A stretch of 37,287 nt of DNA from Acetobacteraceae bacterium (GCA_027449745.1 DAIDKZ010000185.1:1-37287), one strand, 5' to 3'; shown: positions 24,429 through 32,646, counted from the first letter of the stretch. Numbers and translations: made by a program. The notes: generated by a model not told the origin, from the sequence alone.

Positions 24429-26036
24429 ATGATCAACTACGCCTTCGAAGGGCCGACCTGGGCGTCCAACGTCATCACCTTCAGCTTCGCCACCGTCACC
24501 TACAACCAGGACCTGGCGACCCCGTTCAGCGATCCGATCACCGTCGGCAGCCCCGAATATAATCTCGTCGAGCAGGCGCTGACCACCTGGCACCAGGTCT
24601 CCGGCCTTACCTTCGTGCTCGTGCCGGACAGCACGAACCCGGCGAATGCCGCCGATATCCGCTTCGGCTATGCCAGCTTCAGCACCACCAGCGGCGGGGA
24701 GATCGGCGAGACCGACTACAGCTACGACCCGACGACCGATCAATTCCTCAACGATACGCTGGTGCGCCTCGAGGATCCCGCGTTCGACCCGCTCTCTGGC
24801 GGCGCCAACCCGACCTATGCCGGCACATCGACGACGTTCGAGCAGGTCGCGCTGCACGAGATCGGCCACGCCCTCGGCCTCGCCCATTCGACCGATCCGA
24901 ACGCGGTGATGTACCCGGTCGCCAGCCCCGCCAACCCGACGCTGGACGCCTCCGACATCGCCGGCATCCAGGCCCTCTATCCGGCTACCGCGCCCTGCTT
25001 CGTGGCCGGCACGCGGCTGGCCACCCCGGCCGGGGAACGGGCGGTGGAAGATCTGGCAGCGGGTGATCCGGTGCTCACCGCCTCCGGCGCGGTGCGTGCG
25101 GTCCGCTGGATCGGCCGGCGGCGGATCATCCGCCCGCGCGGGGACGATGCGCCGGTGCGCCTCGCGGCGGGGGCGCTCGCCGACGGCGTGCCGAGGCGCG
25201 ATCTGCTCGTCTCGGGCGATCACGCATTCTGGTTCGCCGAGGCGGGCGGCGTGCTGATCGAGGCCAAGCACCTCGTCAACGGGCGCACCATCCGACGCGT
25301 TCCGAACCGTGCCGCCGTGACCTATGTCCATGTCGAACTCGACCGTCACGAGGTGTTGCTCGCGGAGGGGGCGGCGGCGGAATCCTATCTCGATACCGGC
25401 AACCGGGCCGGGTTCGACAATGGCGCGGCGGTGGCGCCGGCGCCCGGGCCGGCCTGCGCGCCACGCTGCCATCACGGCCCGGCGCTCGCCGCGGTGAAGG
25501 CGCGCCTGCTCGACCGGGCCGAACGCGGCGGGCTCATGCTCTGCACCGATCCCGATCTCGCCCTCGTCGCCGGCGGGCGCGTGCTGCGCCCTGCCTATGT
25601 CGCCGCCGGGCGGCACATCTTCGTCCTGCCCGCCCCGGTCCGCCGTCTGCGGCTCCGCTCGCGCGCCGCGATTGCCGCCGATGTCAGCCTGGGCAGCGAT
25701 CGCCGCCGGCTCGGCGTCGCCGTGGCGCTGGTGGAAGGCGAGATGGAAGGCACGGTCCACCGCTTGGACGCCGCGATGCTGGCGGGGCTGAACGGGTTCC
25801 ACGCGCCGGAACGGGACGGCGAGCGGTCCTGGTGCTGGACCGACGGCGATGCGCATCTCGCCTTCGCCGGCGCGGTCCGGCGGGTCGCCGTCACCCTGCA
25901 GGGGACGCTGCGCTACCCCGTCAGCCGACCCGCTCGCCGGCGCACAGCACCGCCCGCACCACCGGCAGCCCTTCATGCACCCGCACGCGCACCAGATCGG
26001 CGCGCAGCCCCGCCGCCAGCCGCCCCCGGTCGGTGA
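24429..26036 (+). CDS. Matrixin-like zinc metalloprotease fused to Hint autoprocessing domain
   Basis: This is a 535-residue protein. Residues 1-188 form a metzincin protease: HEIGHALGLAH (143-153) supplies the three zinc His and the catalytic Glu, and Ala-Val-Met-Tyr-Pro (Met161) is the Met-turn. There is no pro-domain cysteine switch and no signal peptide. A Hint_2 domain starts at Cys190 in TAPCFVAGTRLATPAGE. It has AVRWIGRRRI and the block-B His265 in LLVSGDHAFWF, so the residues for N-S acyl shift and self-cleavage are present. No C-terminal intein Asn is evident, so splicing is unlikely. A beta-rich C-terminal region follows to about residue 497. The last 38 codons overlap phnM in antisense. 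ATG 24429 follows GAGAGGA. Export, if any, would need an unrecognised route. Confidence 0.83.
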   Translation: MINYAFEGPTWASNVITFSFATVTYNQDLATPFSDPITVGSPEYNLVEQALTTWHQVSGLTFVLVPDSTNPANAADIRFGYASFSTTSGGEIGETDYSYDPTTDQFLNDTLVRLEDPAFDPLSGGANPTYAGTSTTFEQVALHEIGHALGLAHSTDPNAVMYPVASPANPTLDASDIAGIQALYPATAPCFVAGTRLATPAGERAVEDLAAGDPVLTASGAVRAVRWIGRRRIIRPRGDDAPVRLAAGALADGVPRRDLLVSGDHAFWFAEAGGVLIEAKHLVNGRTIRRVPNRAAVTYVHVELDRHEVLLAEGAAAESYLDTGNRAGFDNGAAVAPAPGPACAPRCHHGPALAAVKARLLDRAERGGLMLCTDPDLALVAGGRVLRPAYVAAGRHIFVLPAPVRRLRLRSRAAIAADVSLGSDRRRLGVAVALVEGEMEGTVHRLDAAMLAGLNGFHAPERDGERSWCWTDGDAHLAFAGAVRRVAVTLQGTLRYPVSRPARRRTAPPAPPAALHAPARAPDRRAAPPPAAPGR

Positions 26037-27051
26037 AGCCGGCCATCCGCGCCGGCCGCTCGGTGACCAGGGCGATGGCCTCGTGGAGAGGCAGGAGCCC
26101 GGTGCGGACGCAGGCGAAGGCGGCCTCGATCAGGCTCGACGGCACGTAGTCGGAGGCGAAGGCGTCCACTACGCCCGCCGCGACCAGGTCGGCGGCGGCG
26201 ACGTTGCCGGAATGCGAGCCGCCGCGGACGATGTTGGGCGCGCCGGCGATCACCTGCATTCCCTGCGCCCGTGCCGCGCGGGCCGCCGCCATGCTCACCG
26301 GGAACTCGCTGATGTCGATGGCGTCGGCGGCGTTCTCGGCGACCTCCTCCTCGGTGCGGTCGTCGTGGCTCGCCAGCGCGATGCCGCGCCCGGCGAGGCG
26401 GGCGAGCAGGGCGGCGCGGTTGGGCGCGCGGACCTGCGCCCGCTGCGCGCGGGCGGTGGCGATCAGGCGGTCGATGTCGCGGTCGGAGAACCCATCGCGG
26501 CGCTTGAGGGCGCGGTAATAGTCGAGATCCGCATACTGGCCGTAGCCTGGGCAATGATCCATGAGGCTGACCAGGCGCAGGCGCAGATGGCCGGCCACCG
26601 GGTCGAACATCGGCAGCATGTCGGGCGCGGGCAGTTCGCAGCGCAGATGGAGGAAATGCTCGGCCTTGAGCAGGCCGGTCCCGGCCAGCGCGTCGAGATC
26701 GGCGATGCCGTCGTGGAAGGTGCGGATGCGGTCTTTCTCGAAGCCGACATCGCCGAGGCAGAGCGCGTCGAGCACGGTGGTGATGCCGGCGGCGATGCAG
26801 TGCGAATCATGGGCGAGCAGCGCCGAGCGCGACGGCCAGCGCGCGTTCGGCCGCGGCGCTACCTGGCGTTCGAGATTGTCGGTGTGCAGATCGATGAGGC
26901 CGGGCAGCAGCAGGTCGCCCTCGAGATCGAGCCCGCCGGTGATGTGCGCGGGCAGGATCTCGGCGATCGCGCCGTCGCGCAGGCGCACGCCGCCGGGACA
27001 GATGCCGTCGGGCAGGACGAGCCGGGCATTGGAGAAAATCGCTTCTGGCAT
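25921..27051 (-). CDS. phnM: Alpha-D-ribose 1-methylphosphonate 5-triphosphate diphosphatase PhnM
   Basis: This 376-residue amidohydrolase-fold enzyme shows the PhnM signatures GLIDLHTDNLERQ (metal-binding His-x-Asp), LMDHCPGYGQ, ASHDDRTEEEV, and GAPNIVRGGSHSGNVAA near the C-terminus. PhnM removes pyrophosphate from the triphosphorylated intermediate of the C-P lyase pathway. None of phnGHIJKLNP is in the window, so it stands alone here. ATG 27051 follows a strong AGGAGG site. The family C-terminus is intact, so the 116-base antisense overlap with the Hint protein is due to that gene's extended 3' end. Confidence 0.9.
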   Translation of the reverse strand: MPEAIFSNARLVLPDGICPGGVRLRDGAIAEILPAHITGGLDLEGDLLLPGLIDLHTDNLERQVAPRPNARWPSRSALLAHDSHCIAAGITTVLDALCLGDVGFEKDRIRTFHDGIADLDALAGTGLLKAEHFLHLRCELPAPDMLPMFDPVAGHLRLRLVSLMDHCPGYGQYADLDYYRALKRRDGFSDRDIDRLIATARAQRAQVRAPNRAALLARLAGRGIALASHDDRTEEEVAENAADAIDISEFPVSMAAARAARAQGMQVIAGAPNIVRGGSHSGNVAAADLVAAGVVDAFASDYVPSSLIEAAFACVRTGLLPLHEAIALVTERPARMAGFTDRGRLAAGLRADLVRVRVHEGLPVVRAVLCAGERVG

Positions 27052-27094
27052 GCGGCCTCCTGGAGCGGGAGAGAACATGCCGCGCCGGATGGGA

Positions 27095-27170
27095 TGGCTC
27101 CCGGAGTAGGACTCGAACCTACGACCCAGCGGTTAACAGCCGCTTGCTCTACCGACTGAGCTATCCGGGA
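27095..27170 (-). tRNA. tRNA-Asn (GTT)
   Basis: This is a complete cloverleaf: acceptor TCCCGGA/TCCGGGA with discriminator G, D-arm GCTC/GAGC, anticodon arm AGCGG-CTGTTAA-CCGCT, and T-arm GTAGG-TTCGAGT-CCTAC. The anticodon GTT and overall sequence match tRNA-Asn. CCA is encoded (27097-27095). A promoter lies just upstream. Confidence 0.97.
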
Positions 27171-27182
27171 ACGACCGGGGTT

Positions 27183-27211
27183 CGTATAGCGAAGCGCCGC
27201 GGCGGACGCAA
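27183..27211 (-). promoter_or_regulatory. Promoter of tRNA-Asn
   Basis: On the minus strand TTGCGT (27211-27206), a 17-base spacer and TATACG (27188-27183) sit directly upstream of the tRNA. Transcription would start about six bases before the mature 5' end, as is common for tRNA genes. Confidence 0.6.
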
Positions 27212-27254
27212 ATGGGCTGGCGGCCGGCCGCGAGATGGGCGAAAACCGGGCCGC

Positions 27255-27338
27255 GCGAGAGTGGCGGAACGGTAGACGCAGCCGACTCAAAATCGGCCGA
27301 CGCAAGTCATGGGGGTTCGAATCCCCCCTCTCGCACCA
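27255..27338 (+). tRNA. tRNA-Leu (CAA)
   Basis: This is a class II tRNA with a long variable arm: acceptor GCGAGAG/CTCTCGC with discriminator A, anticodon arm GCCGA-CTCAAAA-TCGGC with anticodon CAA, T-arm GGGGG-TTCGAAT-CCCCC, and encoded CCA (27336-27338). It is divergent from tRNA-Asn. Confidence 0.97.
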
Positions 27339-27367
27339 GCCCCGCGGTTCCGTGCTAGGCTCGGCGC

Positions 27368-27562
27368 ATGTTTTTCCGTGCGATCGAAGATGAGAACCGC
27401 CGCCGGCGCCTGCGCTGGCGATCCGGTCTGGCCGTTGCCACGGCGACCCTGTTCGCGCTGACGGCGGGCGCCGGCACGCTCGGCCTGTCCAAATTCGTCC
27501 TCGCGGTGGTCTCGACCGTGAGTGTGTTCGCTCTGTTCGGGCTGATCTATACCTTCGTCTGA
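27368..27562 (+). CDS. Small two-helix membrane protein, hypothetical
   Basis: This 64-residue protein has a basic N-terminus (FFRAIEDENRRRRLRWRSG) and two hydrophobic segments at about residues 21-38 and 42-63 joined by a short polar turn. The arrangement suggests an inner-membrane hairpin with the N-terminus inside. I do not recognise a family. Its codon third positions are GC-rich like those of neighbouring genes, and AGG lies about ten bases before ATG 27368. It lies between tRNA-Leu and the acyl-CoA dehydrogenase gene, 38 bases before the latter, and may share its transcript. Confidence 0.55.
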   Translation: MFFRAIEDENRRRRLRWRSGLAVATATLFALTAGAGTLGLSKFVLAVVSTVSVFALFGLIYTFV

Positions 27563-27600
27563 TCCGCATCTTTGCCGGAGCCTCCCTGGGGAGCACCGCC

Positions 27601-29262
27601 ATGCCGGACGATTCCTACGCCACCCATGAGGTGCTGAACCAGGCCGGCGATCTCGCCGGCTACAACGCCTTCGCCGACGACGCCGCTCTTGCCGCTGCCG
27701 CGGCCGCGCTCGGCGCCGGCGATGCCGATGGCCGCCTCGCCGCCTGCGGCGCGCTCGTCGGCAGCCGGCGCGTCCAGGTGCTGGCCAGCGCGGCCAATCG
27801 CCATGTCCCCGAACTGCGCACCCACGACCGCTACGGCAACCGCATCGACGAGGTCGACTTCCACCCGGCCTGGCACGAGCTGATGGGGCTGATCCGCGGC
27901 TCCGAGGTGCATTCCCTGGCCTGGCGCGAGCGCCGCCCGGGCGCGCATTTCGACCGTGCCGTGCTGTCCTATCTCTGGAACCAAGGCGAGAACGGCGTCT
28001 GCTGCCCGGCGAGCATGACCTTCGCCGCCACCGCGGCGCTGCGCCACGATCAGGCGCTGCTGGCCCAGTACCAGGAGCGCATCCTCGCAACGGGTTACGA
28101 TCCGCGCCCGTTGCCGCCGGCCGTCAAGCCGGCGCTCGTCGTCGCCATGGCGATGACGGAGAAGCAGGGTGGCTCCGACCTGCGCCAGACCCAGAGCGTC
28201 GCCCGCCCGGAGGGCGCTGCCAGCGGCCCCGGCGCCGTCTACCGCCTCACCGGGCACAAATGGTTCTTCTCCGCCCCGGTCGCCGACTTGTTCCTCACCC
28301 TCGCGTGCACCGAACAGGGCGTGAGCTGCTTCCTCGCTGAGGGCTGGCTGGCGGACGGCAGCCGCAACCACCTGCTGCTGCAGCGGCTGAAGGAGAAATG
28401 CGGCAACCGCTCCAACGCCTCGGCCGAGGTCGAGTTTCGCGGCCTACGCGCGGTGATGCTCGGCGAGGAAGGGCGCGGCATCGCCACCATCCTCGAAATG
28501 GCGCATCTGACGCGGCTGGAATGCGCCTTGTCCTCGGCCGCGATCGCGCGACAGGCGGCGGCGCAGGCGGCGCATCACGCGTCGCACCGCCGCGCCTTCC
28601 AGCGCGTGCTGGTCGATCAGCCGATGATGCAGGGCGTGCTCGCAGATCTGGCGCTGGAGAGCGAGGGGCTGACTTGGCTCGCCCTGCGTGTCGCCGCTGC
28701 GCTCGACGCCGGGGAAGCGGGCGACGAAAGCGCGCGCGCTCTCTCGCGGATCGGCGTGCCGGTGGCGAAATACTGGGCCTGCAAGCGCGCCCCCGGCGTG
28801 GTCGCCGAAGCGCTGGAATGCCATGGCGGCAACGGCTTCATCGAGGACCATCCGCTGGCGCGGCTGCATCGCGAGGCGCCGCTGAACGGCGTCTGGGAAG
28901 GCGCCGGCAACGTCATCTGCCTGGACGTGATGCGCGCGCTGGGCCGCGATCCGGCCTGCCGCGATGCGGTGCTGGGGGAGTTGGCCGCGGCGCGTGGCGC
29001 CGATCACAGGCTCGATGCGATGGCGGCGCGGCTGGCCGAGACACTGGCCCGGCCGGCGCTGGCCGAGGGCGAGGCACGGCGTTGGGTCGAGACCATGGCG
29101 CTGGCGCTGACGGCGAGCGTGCTGGTCCGCCACGCCCCCACCGCCGTCGCCGACGCCTATTGCCGCGCCCGCCTGGGCGGCGAGGGTGGGCTCGCCTACG
29201 GCACGCTGCCCTCCGGCACCGACACCGGCGCCATCATCGCCCGGCTCGCGGCGCAGAGCTGA
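27601..29262 (+). CDS. AidB-like acyl-CoA dehydrogenase
   Basis: This 553-residue flavoprotein matches the AidB/isovaleryl-CoA-dehydrogenase-like branch. The extended N-terminal domain has EVLNQAGDLAGYNAF and ERRPGAHFDRAVLSYLWNQGENGVCCP. The FAD/substrate region has AMTEKQGGSDLR and LTGHKWFFSAP. The C-terminal helical domain has ALECHGGNGFIEDHPLARLHREAPLNGVWEGAGN. E. coli AidB belongs to the alkylation-damage response and binds DNA through a C-terminal domain; whether this homologue does so is unknown. ATG 27601 follows GGGGAG. No Ada-type regulator is nearby. Confidence 0.88.
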   Translation: MPDDSYATHEVLNQAGDLAGYNAFADDAALAAAAAALGAGDADGRLAACGALVGSRRVQVLASAANRHVPELRTHDRYGNRIDEVDFHPAWHELMGLIRGSEVHSLAWRERRPGAHFDRAVLSYLWNQGENGVCCPASMTFAATAALRHDQALLAQYQERILATGYDPRPLPPAVKPALVVAMAMTEKQGGSDLRQTQSVARPEGAASGPGAVYRLTGHKWFFSAPVADLFLTLACTEQGVSCFLAEGWLADGSRNHLLLQRLKEKCGNRSNASAEVEFRGLRAVMLGEEGRGIATILEMAHLTRLECALSSAAIARQAAAQAAHHASHRRAFQRVLVDQPMMQGVLADLALESEGLTWLALRVAAALDAGEAGDESARALSRIGVPVAKYWACKRAPGVVAEALECHGGNGFIEDHPLARLHREAPLNGVWEGAGNVICLDVMRALGRDPACRDAVLGELAAARGADHRLDAMAARLAETLARPALAEGEARRWVETMALALTASVLVRHAPTAVADAYCRARLGGEGGLAYGTLPSGTDTGAIIARLAAQS

Positions 29263-29278
29263 TCCGCTGCCGCGTAGC

Positions 29279-30031
29279 TCAGGCGGCCTCGAAGCGCGAG
29301 GCGGGGTCGCCGTGGAAGTCGAACGGGCCCGAATGGGTCAGCTTGCCGCGCGTGTCGAGCCAGAGGGTGCCGCCGAGATCGCGCCAGCGGCGACAGAAGG
29401 CGTAGTCCTCGCTGAGGTACTCGCCAGTGTCTGGATCGATCATGCAGTCGAACAGGGCGAAGCGGGGCCGCGGCGGGGTTTTCGGCATCGGGTAGGCGTG
29501 GATGCCGGTGTAACGGGTCTCCGGATGCGCTGCGATCAGTCGCTCGATCGCGGCGCGGCGGATCATCATGAAGCCGGTGCCGGCATAGATCGCGGTGGCG
29601 AGCCCGTCCTCACGCTGCAGTTCGTTGCCTTCGCAGAGCCGGCCGACATAGAGCAGCCCGGCCTGCGCGATGCTCTCGCCCTCGTCCAGCCTGGCCGCCG
29701 CGCGCGGGTCCCAGTGCATGGTCTTCAATGGATAGACGCCGGCGACGATGTCCTTCCCGGCCGCGAGCATGCGCTCCACCTGCGCCGGGTCGAAGCCGAT
29801 ATCGGCGTCGATGAACAGCAGATGTGTCGCGCCCGGCGTGTCCAGGAACTGGCCAACCAACGTGTTGCGGCTGCGGGTGATCAGCGCGTCGTGGCCGAGC
29901 ATCGCCAAGGTCAGGTCGAACCCGGCGCCCGCGGCGTGCTGCATCAGCCCGATCACCGACTGCATGTAGGCCTGGGTCACCAGTCCGCCGTAGCAAGGCG
30001 TCGCGATGAAGATATGGGCGCGGCCCATCAT
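29279..30031 (-). CDS. Glycosyltransferase-fold protein (GT-A, family 2-like)
   Basis: This 250-residue protein starts MMGRAHIFIATPCYGGLVTQAYMQSVIGL. It contains LLFIDADIGFDPAQVERML, with the DxD nucleotide-sugar/metal motif, and ends with SEDYAFCRRWRDLGGTLWLDTRGKLTHSG. The layout is that of GT-A fold transferases of the kind found with capsule or lipopolysaccharide genes, although none is adjacent. The acceptor and donor are unknown. ATG 30031 is chosen because AAGGAGG lies five bases before it; ATG 30028 directly follows. It is convergent with the AidB-like gene, 16 bases apart. Confidence 0.75.
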   Translation of the reverse strand: MMGRAHIFIATPCYGGLVTQAYMQSVIGLMQHAAGAGFDLTLAMLGHDALITRSRNTLVGQFLDTPGATHLLFIDADIGFDPAQVERMLAAGKDIVAGVYPLKTMHWDPRAAARLDEGESIAQAGLLYVGRLCEGNELQREDGLATAIYAGTGFMMIRRAAIERLIAAHPETRYTGIHAYPMPKTPPRPRFALFDCMIDPDTGEYLSEDYAFCRRWRDLGGTLWLDTRGKLTHSGPFDFHGDPASRFEAA

Positions 30032-30154
30032 GCTCGCCTCCTTGGCAGGCTGCGCCCGGCCCGTGCCGGCAGCGCTGGCGGGGAGCCTAGAGGGCAAAGA
30101 TGAACGGGGCCTTAGAGCGCGGCGGCCGGATTGGCCCTCGCCGGAGCGGCGCGC

Positions 30155-30949
30155 TCAGTGCGCGCGCGCGGCGGCAACGGCGCGCTTGAGGTCGGCCAAG
30201 CTGACCGCGCCGGGCACGATCGTCTCGCCAATGACGAAGGCAGGCGTGCCCTCGATGCCGAGACGGTGCGCCAGGGCAAGGTTGTCGTCGATTTTGCGCC
30301 CAATCGCCGGGTCCGCCATGTCGCGCTGCAGCCGCGCCCAGTCCAACCCGAGCGCCTTGGCGTCCGCGCGCAGGCTTTCGTCCGTCGGCCCTGCGCTCTC
30401 GCGCATCAGCGCGGCGTGCAGCCGGTCGTAGCCACCCTGGCGCTGCGCGGCGAGGAGGGCGCGGGCGCCGAGCACGCTGGACGGGCCGAGGATCGGGAAT
30501 TCCTTGATCACCAGGCGCACGCGCGGGTCCTGCTGCAGCAACTGCGCCAGCGTCGGCTCGACGCGGCGGCAATAGGGACAGCGGATGTCGTAGAACTCGA
30601 CCACCGTCACGTCGCCGGTGGGGTTGCCGAGCGTGGCGTCCGCCGCGTCGTGGAGGAGCGCCGGGCCGGAGTCCGCCAGCGCCGCGCCGGCTTCCACCTT
30701 GGCGCGGTCCTCCTCTTCCGCCTTCAGTGCCAGAATCCCGTCGCGCAGCAGTGACGGGTCCGACTTCAGCGCCTCGCGGATGATGGCGATGATCTCCTGG
30801 CGCTGGTCCGGGGTGAATTGTGCGGAGGACGGCTGCCCGGAGGATGGCGGGACGGGGTCCGCGGCGCGCGCGGCGAAGCGCGGGGTGGCGACGAGAAGCG
30901 CGGCCGGCAGGAGCAGGACAAGCGCGATGCGGCGGAGGGACATGGGCAT
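30155..30949 (-). CDS. Secreted DsbA-family thiol:disulfide protein
   Basis: This 264-residue protein has a signal peptide (RRIALVLLLPAALLVATPRFAARA, cleavage near residue 30), then a charged helical linker with FTPDQRQEIIAIIREALKSDP. The thioredoxin-fold domain has the active site RCPYC and the cis-Pro loop GTPAFVIG. The linker plus DsbA domain is typical of the BdbD/ScsC-like or DsbA-family oxidoreductases of alphaproteobacteria, which act on periplasmic cysteines. The start is ATG 30949; ATG 30943 is almost equivalent. A three-unit direct repeat lies just upstream, between it and the divergent gamma-glutamyltransferase-like gene. Confidence 0.85.
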   Translation of the reverse strand: MPMSLRRIALVLLLPAALLVATPRFAARAADPVPPSSGQPSSAQFTPDQRQEIIAIIREALKSDPSLLRDGILALKAEEEDRAKVEAGAALADSGPALLHDAADATLGNPTGDVTVVEFYDIRCPYCRRVEPTLAQLLQQDPRVRLVIKEFPILGPSSVLGARALLAAQRQGGYDRLHAALMRESAGPTDESLRADAKALGLDWARLQRDMADPAIGRKIDDNLALAHRLGIEGTPAFVIGETIVPGAVSLADLKRAVAAARAH

Positions 30950-30981
30950 GGCCACGACTCTGGCCACCGTTCCGACGCCCG

Positions 30982-31020
30982 TCAATCTTGCCCCTCATTC
31001 TGGCCGGTCATTCTTGTCCG
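30982..31020. repeat. Three imperfect 13-bp direct repeats in divergent intergenic region
   Basis: Units TCAATCTTGCCCC, TCATTCTGGCCGG and TCATTCTTGTCCG are exactly contiguous and each matches the consensus TCATTCTTGCCCG at 11 to 12 of 13 positions. They lie 33 bases from the DsbA-like start and 88 bases from the lipoprotein start. They may be tandem sites for a regulator or a decayed microsatellite. Confidence 0.6.
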
Positions 31021-31107
31021 TGCGCCGCGGTTGCTGGCGGACCGGCGCCCGTCTATGGCATCCAGGGACGGAGCTGAGCATTGGCGATGAGGTGCCGGGG
31101 CAATGAA

Positions 31108-32646
31108 ATGGCTGTGACGATGAGGAATGTGTCCGGGAGAACCTCGTCCGGGCTTCGCGCGGGCGCCGCGGCACTGGCTGCGCTCATGGCCGTGTCCGGC
31201 TGCACCAGCATGCAGCGCTTTGTGTTCGGCGCCCCCGCGGAGGGGGTTCCGGGCCACGTGGCGGGCTTCCTCGGCGGTGTTGCCGCCGATGAACCGCGTG
31301 CCACCGTGGTTGCGCGCGAGGTGCTCTCCTCCGGCGGCAACGCCGCCGACGCCGCCACTGCGCTCGGCTTCGCCCTCGCGGTGACGCTGCCCTCGCGCGC
31401 CGGCCTCGGCGGCGGCGGCGCCTGCCTGGTCTATCGCCCCGGCGCTGCGGCCGAGACGGTGATGTTCATGTCGCGGCCGCCGAAGACGCTCGCGGCGTCG
31501 GCCGACCGGCCGGCGGCGGCGCCGGCGGTTCCGGCCGGGCTCCTGGCCCTGCATGCGCGCTATGGCCACCTCAAGCTCGACCGGCTGATGGCGCCGGCCG
31601 AGGAGATGGCACGCTTCGGCGTGCCGGTCTCGGCCGCGCTGTCGCGCGATCTGCACGTCGTGGCCCGCCCGCTGCTGGCCGATGCCGCGGCGCGCGCCGT
31701 GTTCGGCCCGCGCGGCGAAGTGCTCGACGAGGGCGGCATCCTCGTCCAGCCCGATCTCGGCGTCACGCTGGCACAGCTGCGCATCGGCGGGCTGGGCGAT
31801 TTCTATCGCGGCGCGCTCGCCCACGCGATCGAGGCCGCCGCCGCTTCTGCGGGCGGCGGATTGACGGCGGCGGACCTTACCGGCGTCAGCGTCGAGACGC
31901 CCGCCCCGCTCATCCTCCCCGATGGCCGGGTGCAACTGGCCTTCCTGCCGCTGCCGGCCGATGGCGGGCTCGCTGCCGCCGGCGCTTGGCGCGTGCTCTC
32001 GTCGAATCCGACCGCGCTCGCCGACGCCGCCCGGCGCGCCGAGGCCCTGGCGGCGCGGTGGCGGAGCGGCGGGGGTGACGCCAAGGCCCTGCTCGGGTCC
32101 GAGGCGCCGCCGGCGCGTTTGCCCGACCTCTCGGCCTCCACCGGCTTCGTCGTGCTCGACCACACCGGCATGGCCGTGGCCTGCGCCGAGACCATGGGCA
32201 ATTTGTTCGGGACCGGCCGTGTCGCCCCGGGGACCGGCCTGCTGCTCGCGGCCTCGCCGGCGACCATGCCGGCGCCGCTGCTCTCGGCCGCGATCGCCTG
32301 GGATGCCTCCGCCGGTGCCTTCCGCGCTGGCGCGGCGTCCTCGGGCCAGACCGCGGCGCCGCTGGCTCTCGCCATCGGCCTGCGCACCGCGCTGCGCGAC
32401 GCCAAGCCGATCCCGACGAAGTGGCCGCCCGATCCCGGCCGCCTGGCGCTGATCGCCTGTCCCGGCGGGTTGCCTGGCGACGAAGAGACCTGCAAATGGG
32501 CCACCGACCCGCGCGGCAAGGGTCTCGCGCTCGGCGAGAAGTCGGACCGCGAGCTGGAGCAGGAACGCGGGCTCGGCAGCCCGGAGAAGACGGGCGAGCC
32601 GGCGTACGATAACAAGGACCTGCAGCAGCGGCGGACGATCAATTAG
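31108..32646 (+). CDS. Gamma-glutamyltransferase-like lipoprotein with altered nucleophile site
   Basis: This is a 512-residue protein with a lipoprotein signal (lipobox VSGC, Cys32 from ATG 31108; several nearby start codons are possible). The N-terminal part matches the large subunit of gamma-glutamyltransferase: SSGGNAADAATALGFALAVTLPSRAGLGGGGACLVY. The second half begins around LSASTGFVVLDHTGMAVAC, which aligns with the autoprocessing site TTHxSVVDxxGNAV. The invariant first Thr is Ser344, followed by Thr345, and the His after it is Gly. The later glycine-rich oxyanion segment is also divergent. It may be inactive or have a different substrate. It is divergent from the DsbA-like gene. Confidence 0.72.
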   Translation: MAVTMRNVSGRTSSGLRAGAAALAALMAVSGCTSMQRFVFGAPAEGVPGHVAGFLGGVAADEPRATVVAREVLSSGGNAADAATALGFALAVTLPSRAGLGGGGACLVYRPGAAAETVMFMSRPPKTLAASADRPAAAPAVPAGLLALHARYGHLKLDRLMAPAEEMARFGVPVSAALSRDLHVVARPLLADAAARAVFGPRGEVLDEGGILVQPDLGVTLAQLRIGGLGDFYRGALAHAIEAAAASAGGGLTAADLTGVSVETPAPLILPDGRVQLAFLPLPADGGLAAAGAWRVLSSNPTALADAARRAEALAARWRSGGGDAKALLGSEAPPARLPDLSASTGFVVLDHTGMAVACAETMGNLFGTGRVAPGTGLLLAASPATMPAPLLSAAIAWDASAGAFRAGAASSGQTAAPLALAIGLRTALRDAKPIPTKWPPDPGRLALIACPGGLPGDEETCKWATDPRGKGLALGEKSDRELEQERGLGSPEKTGEPAYDNKDLQQRRTIN

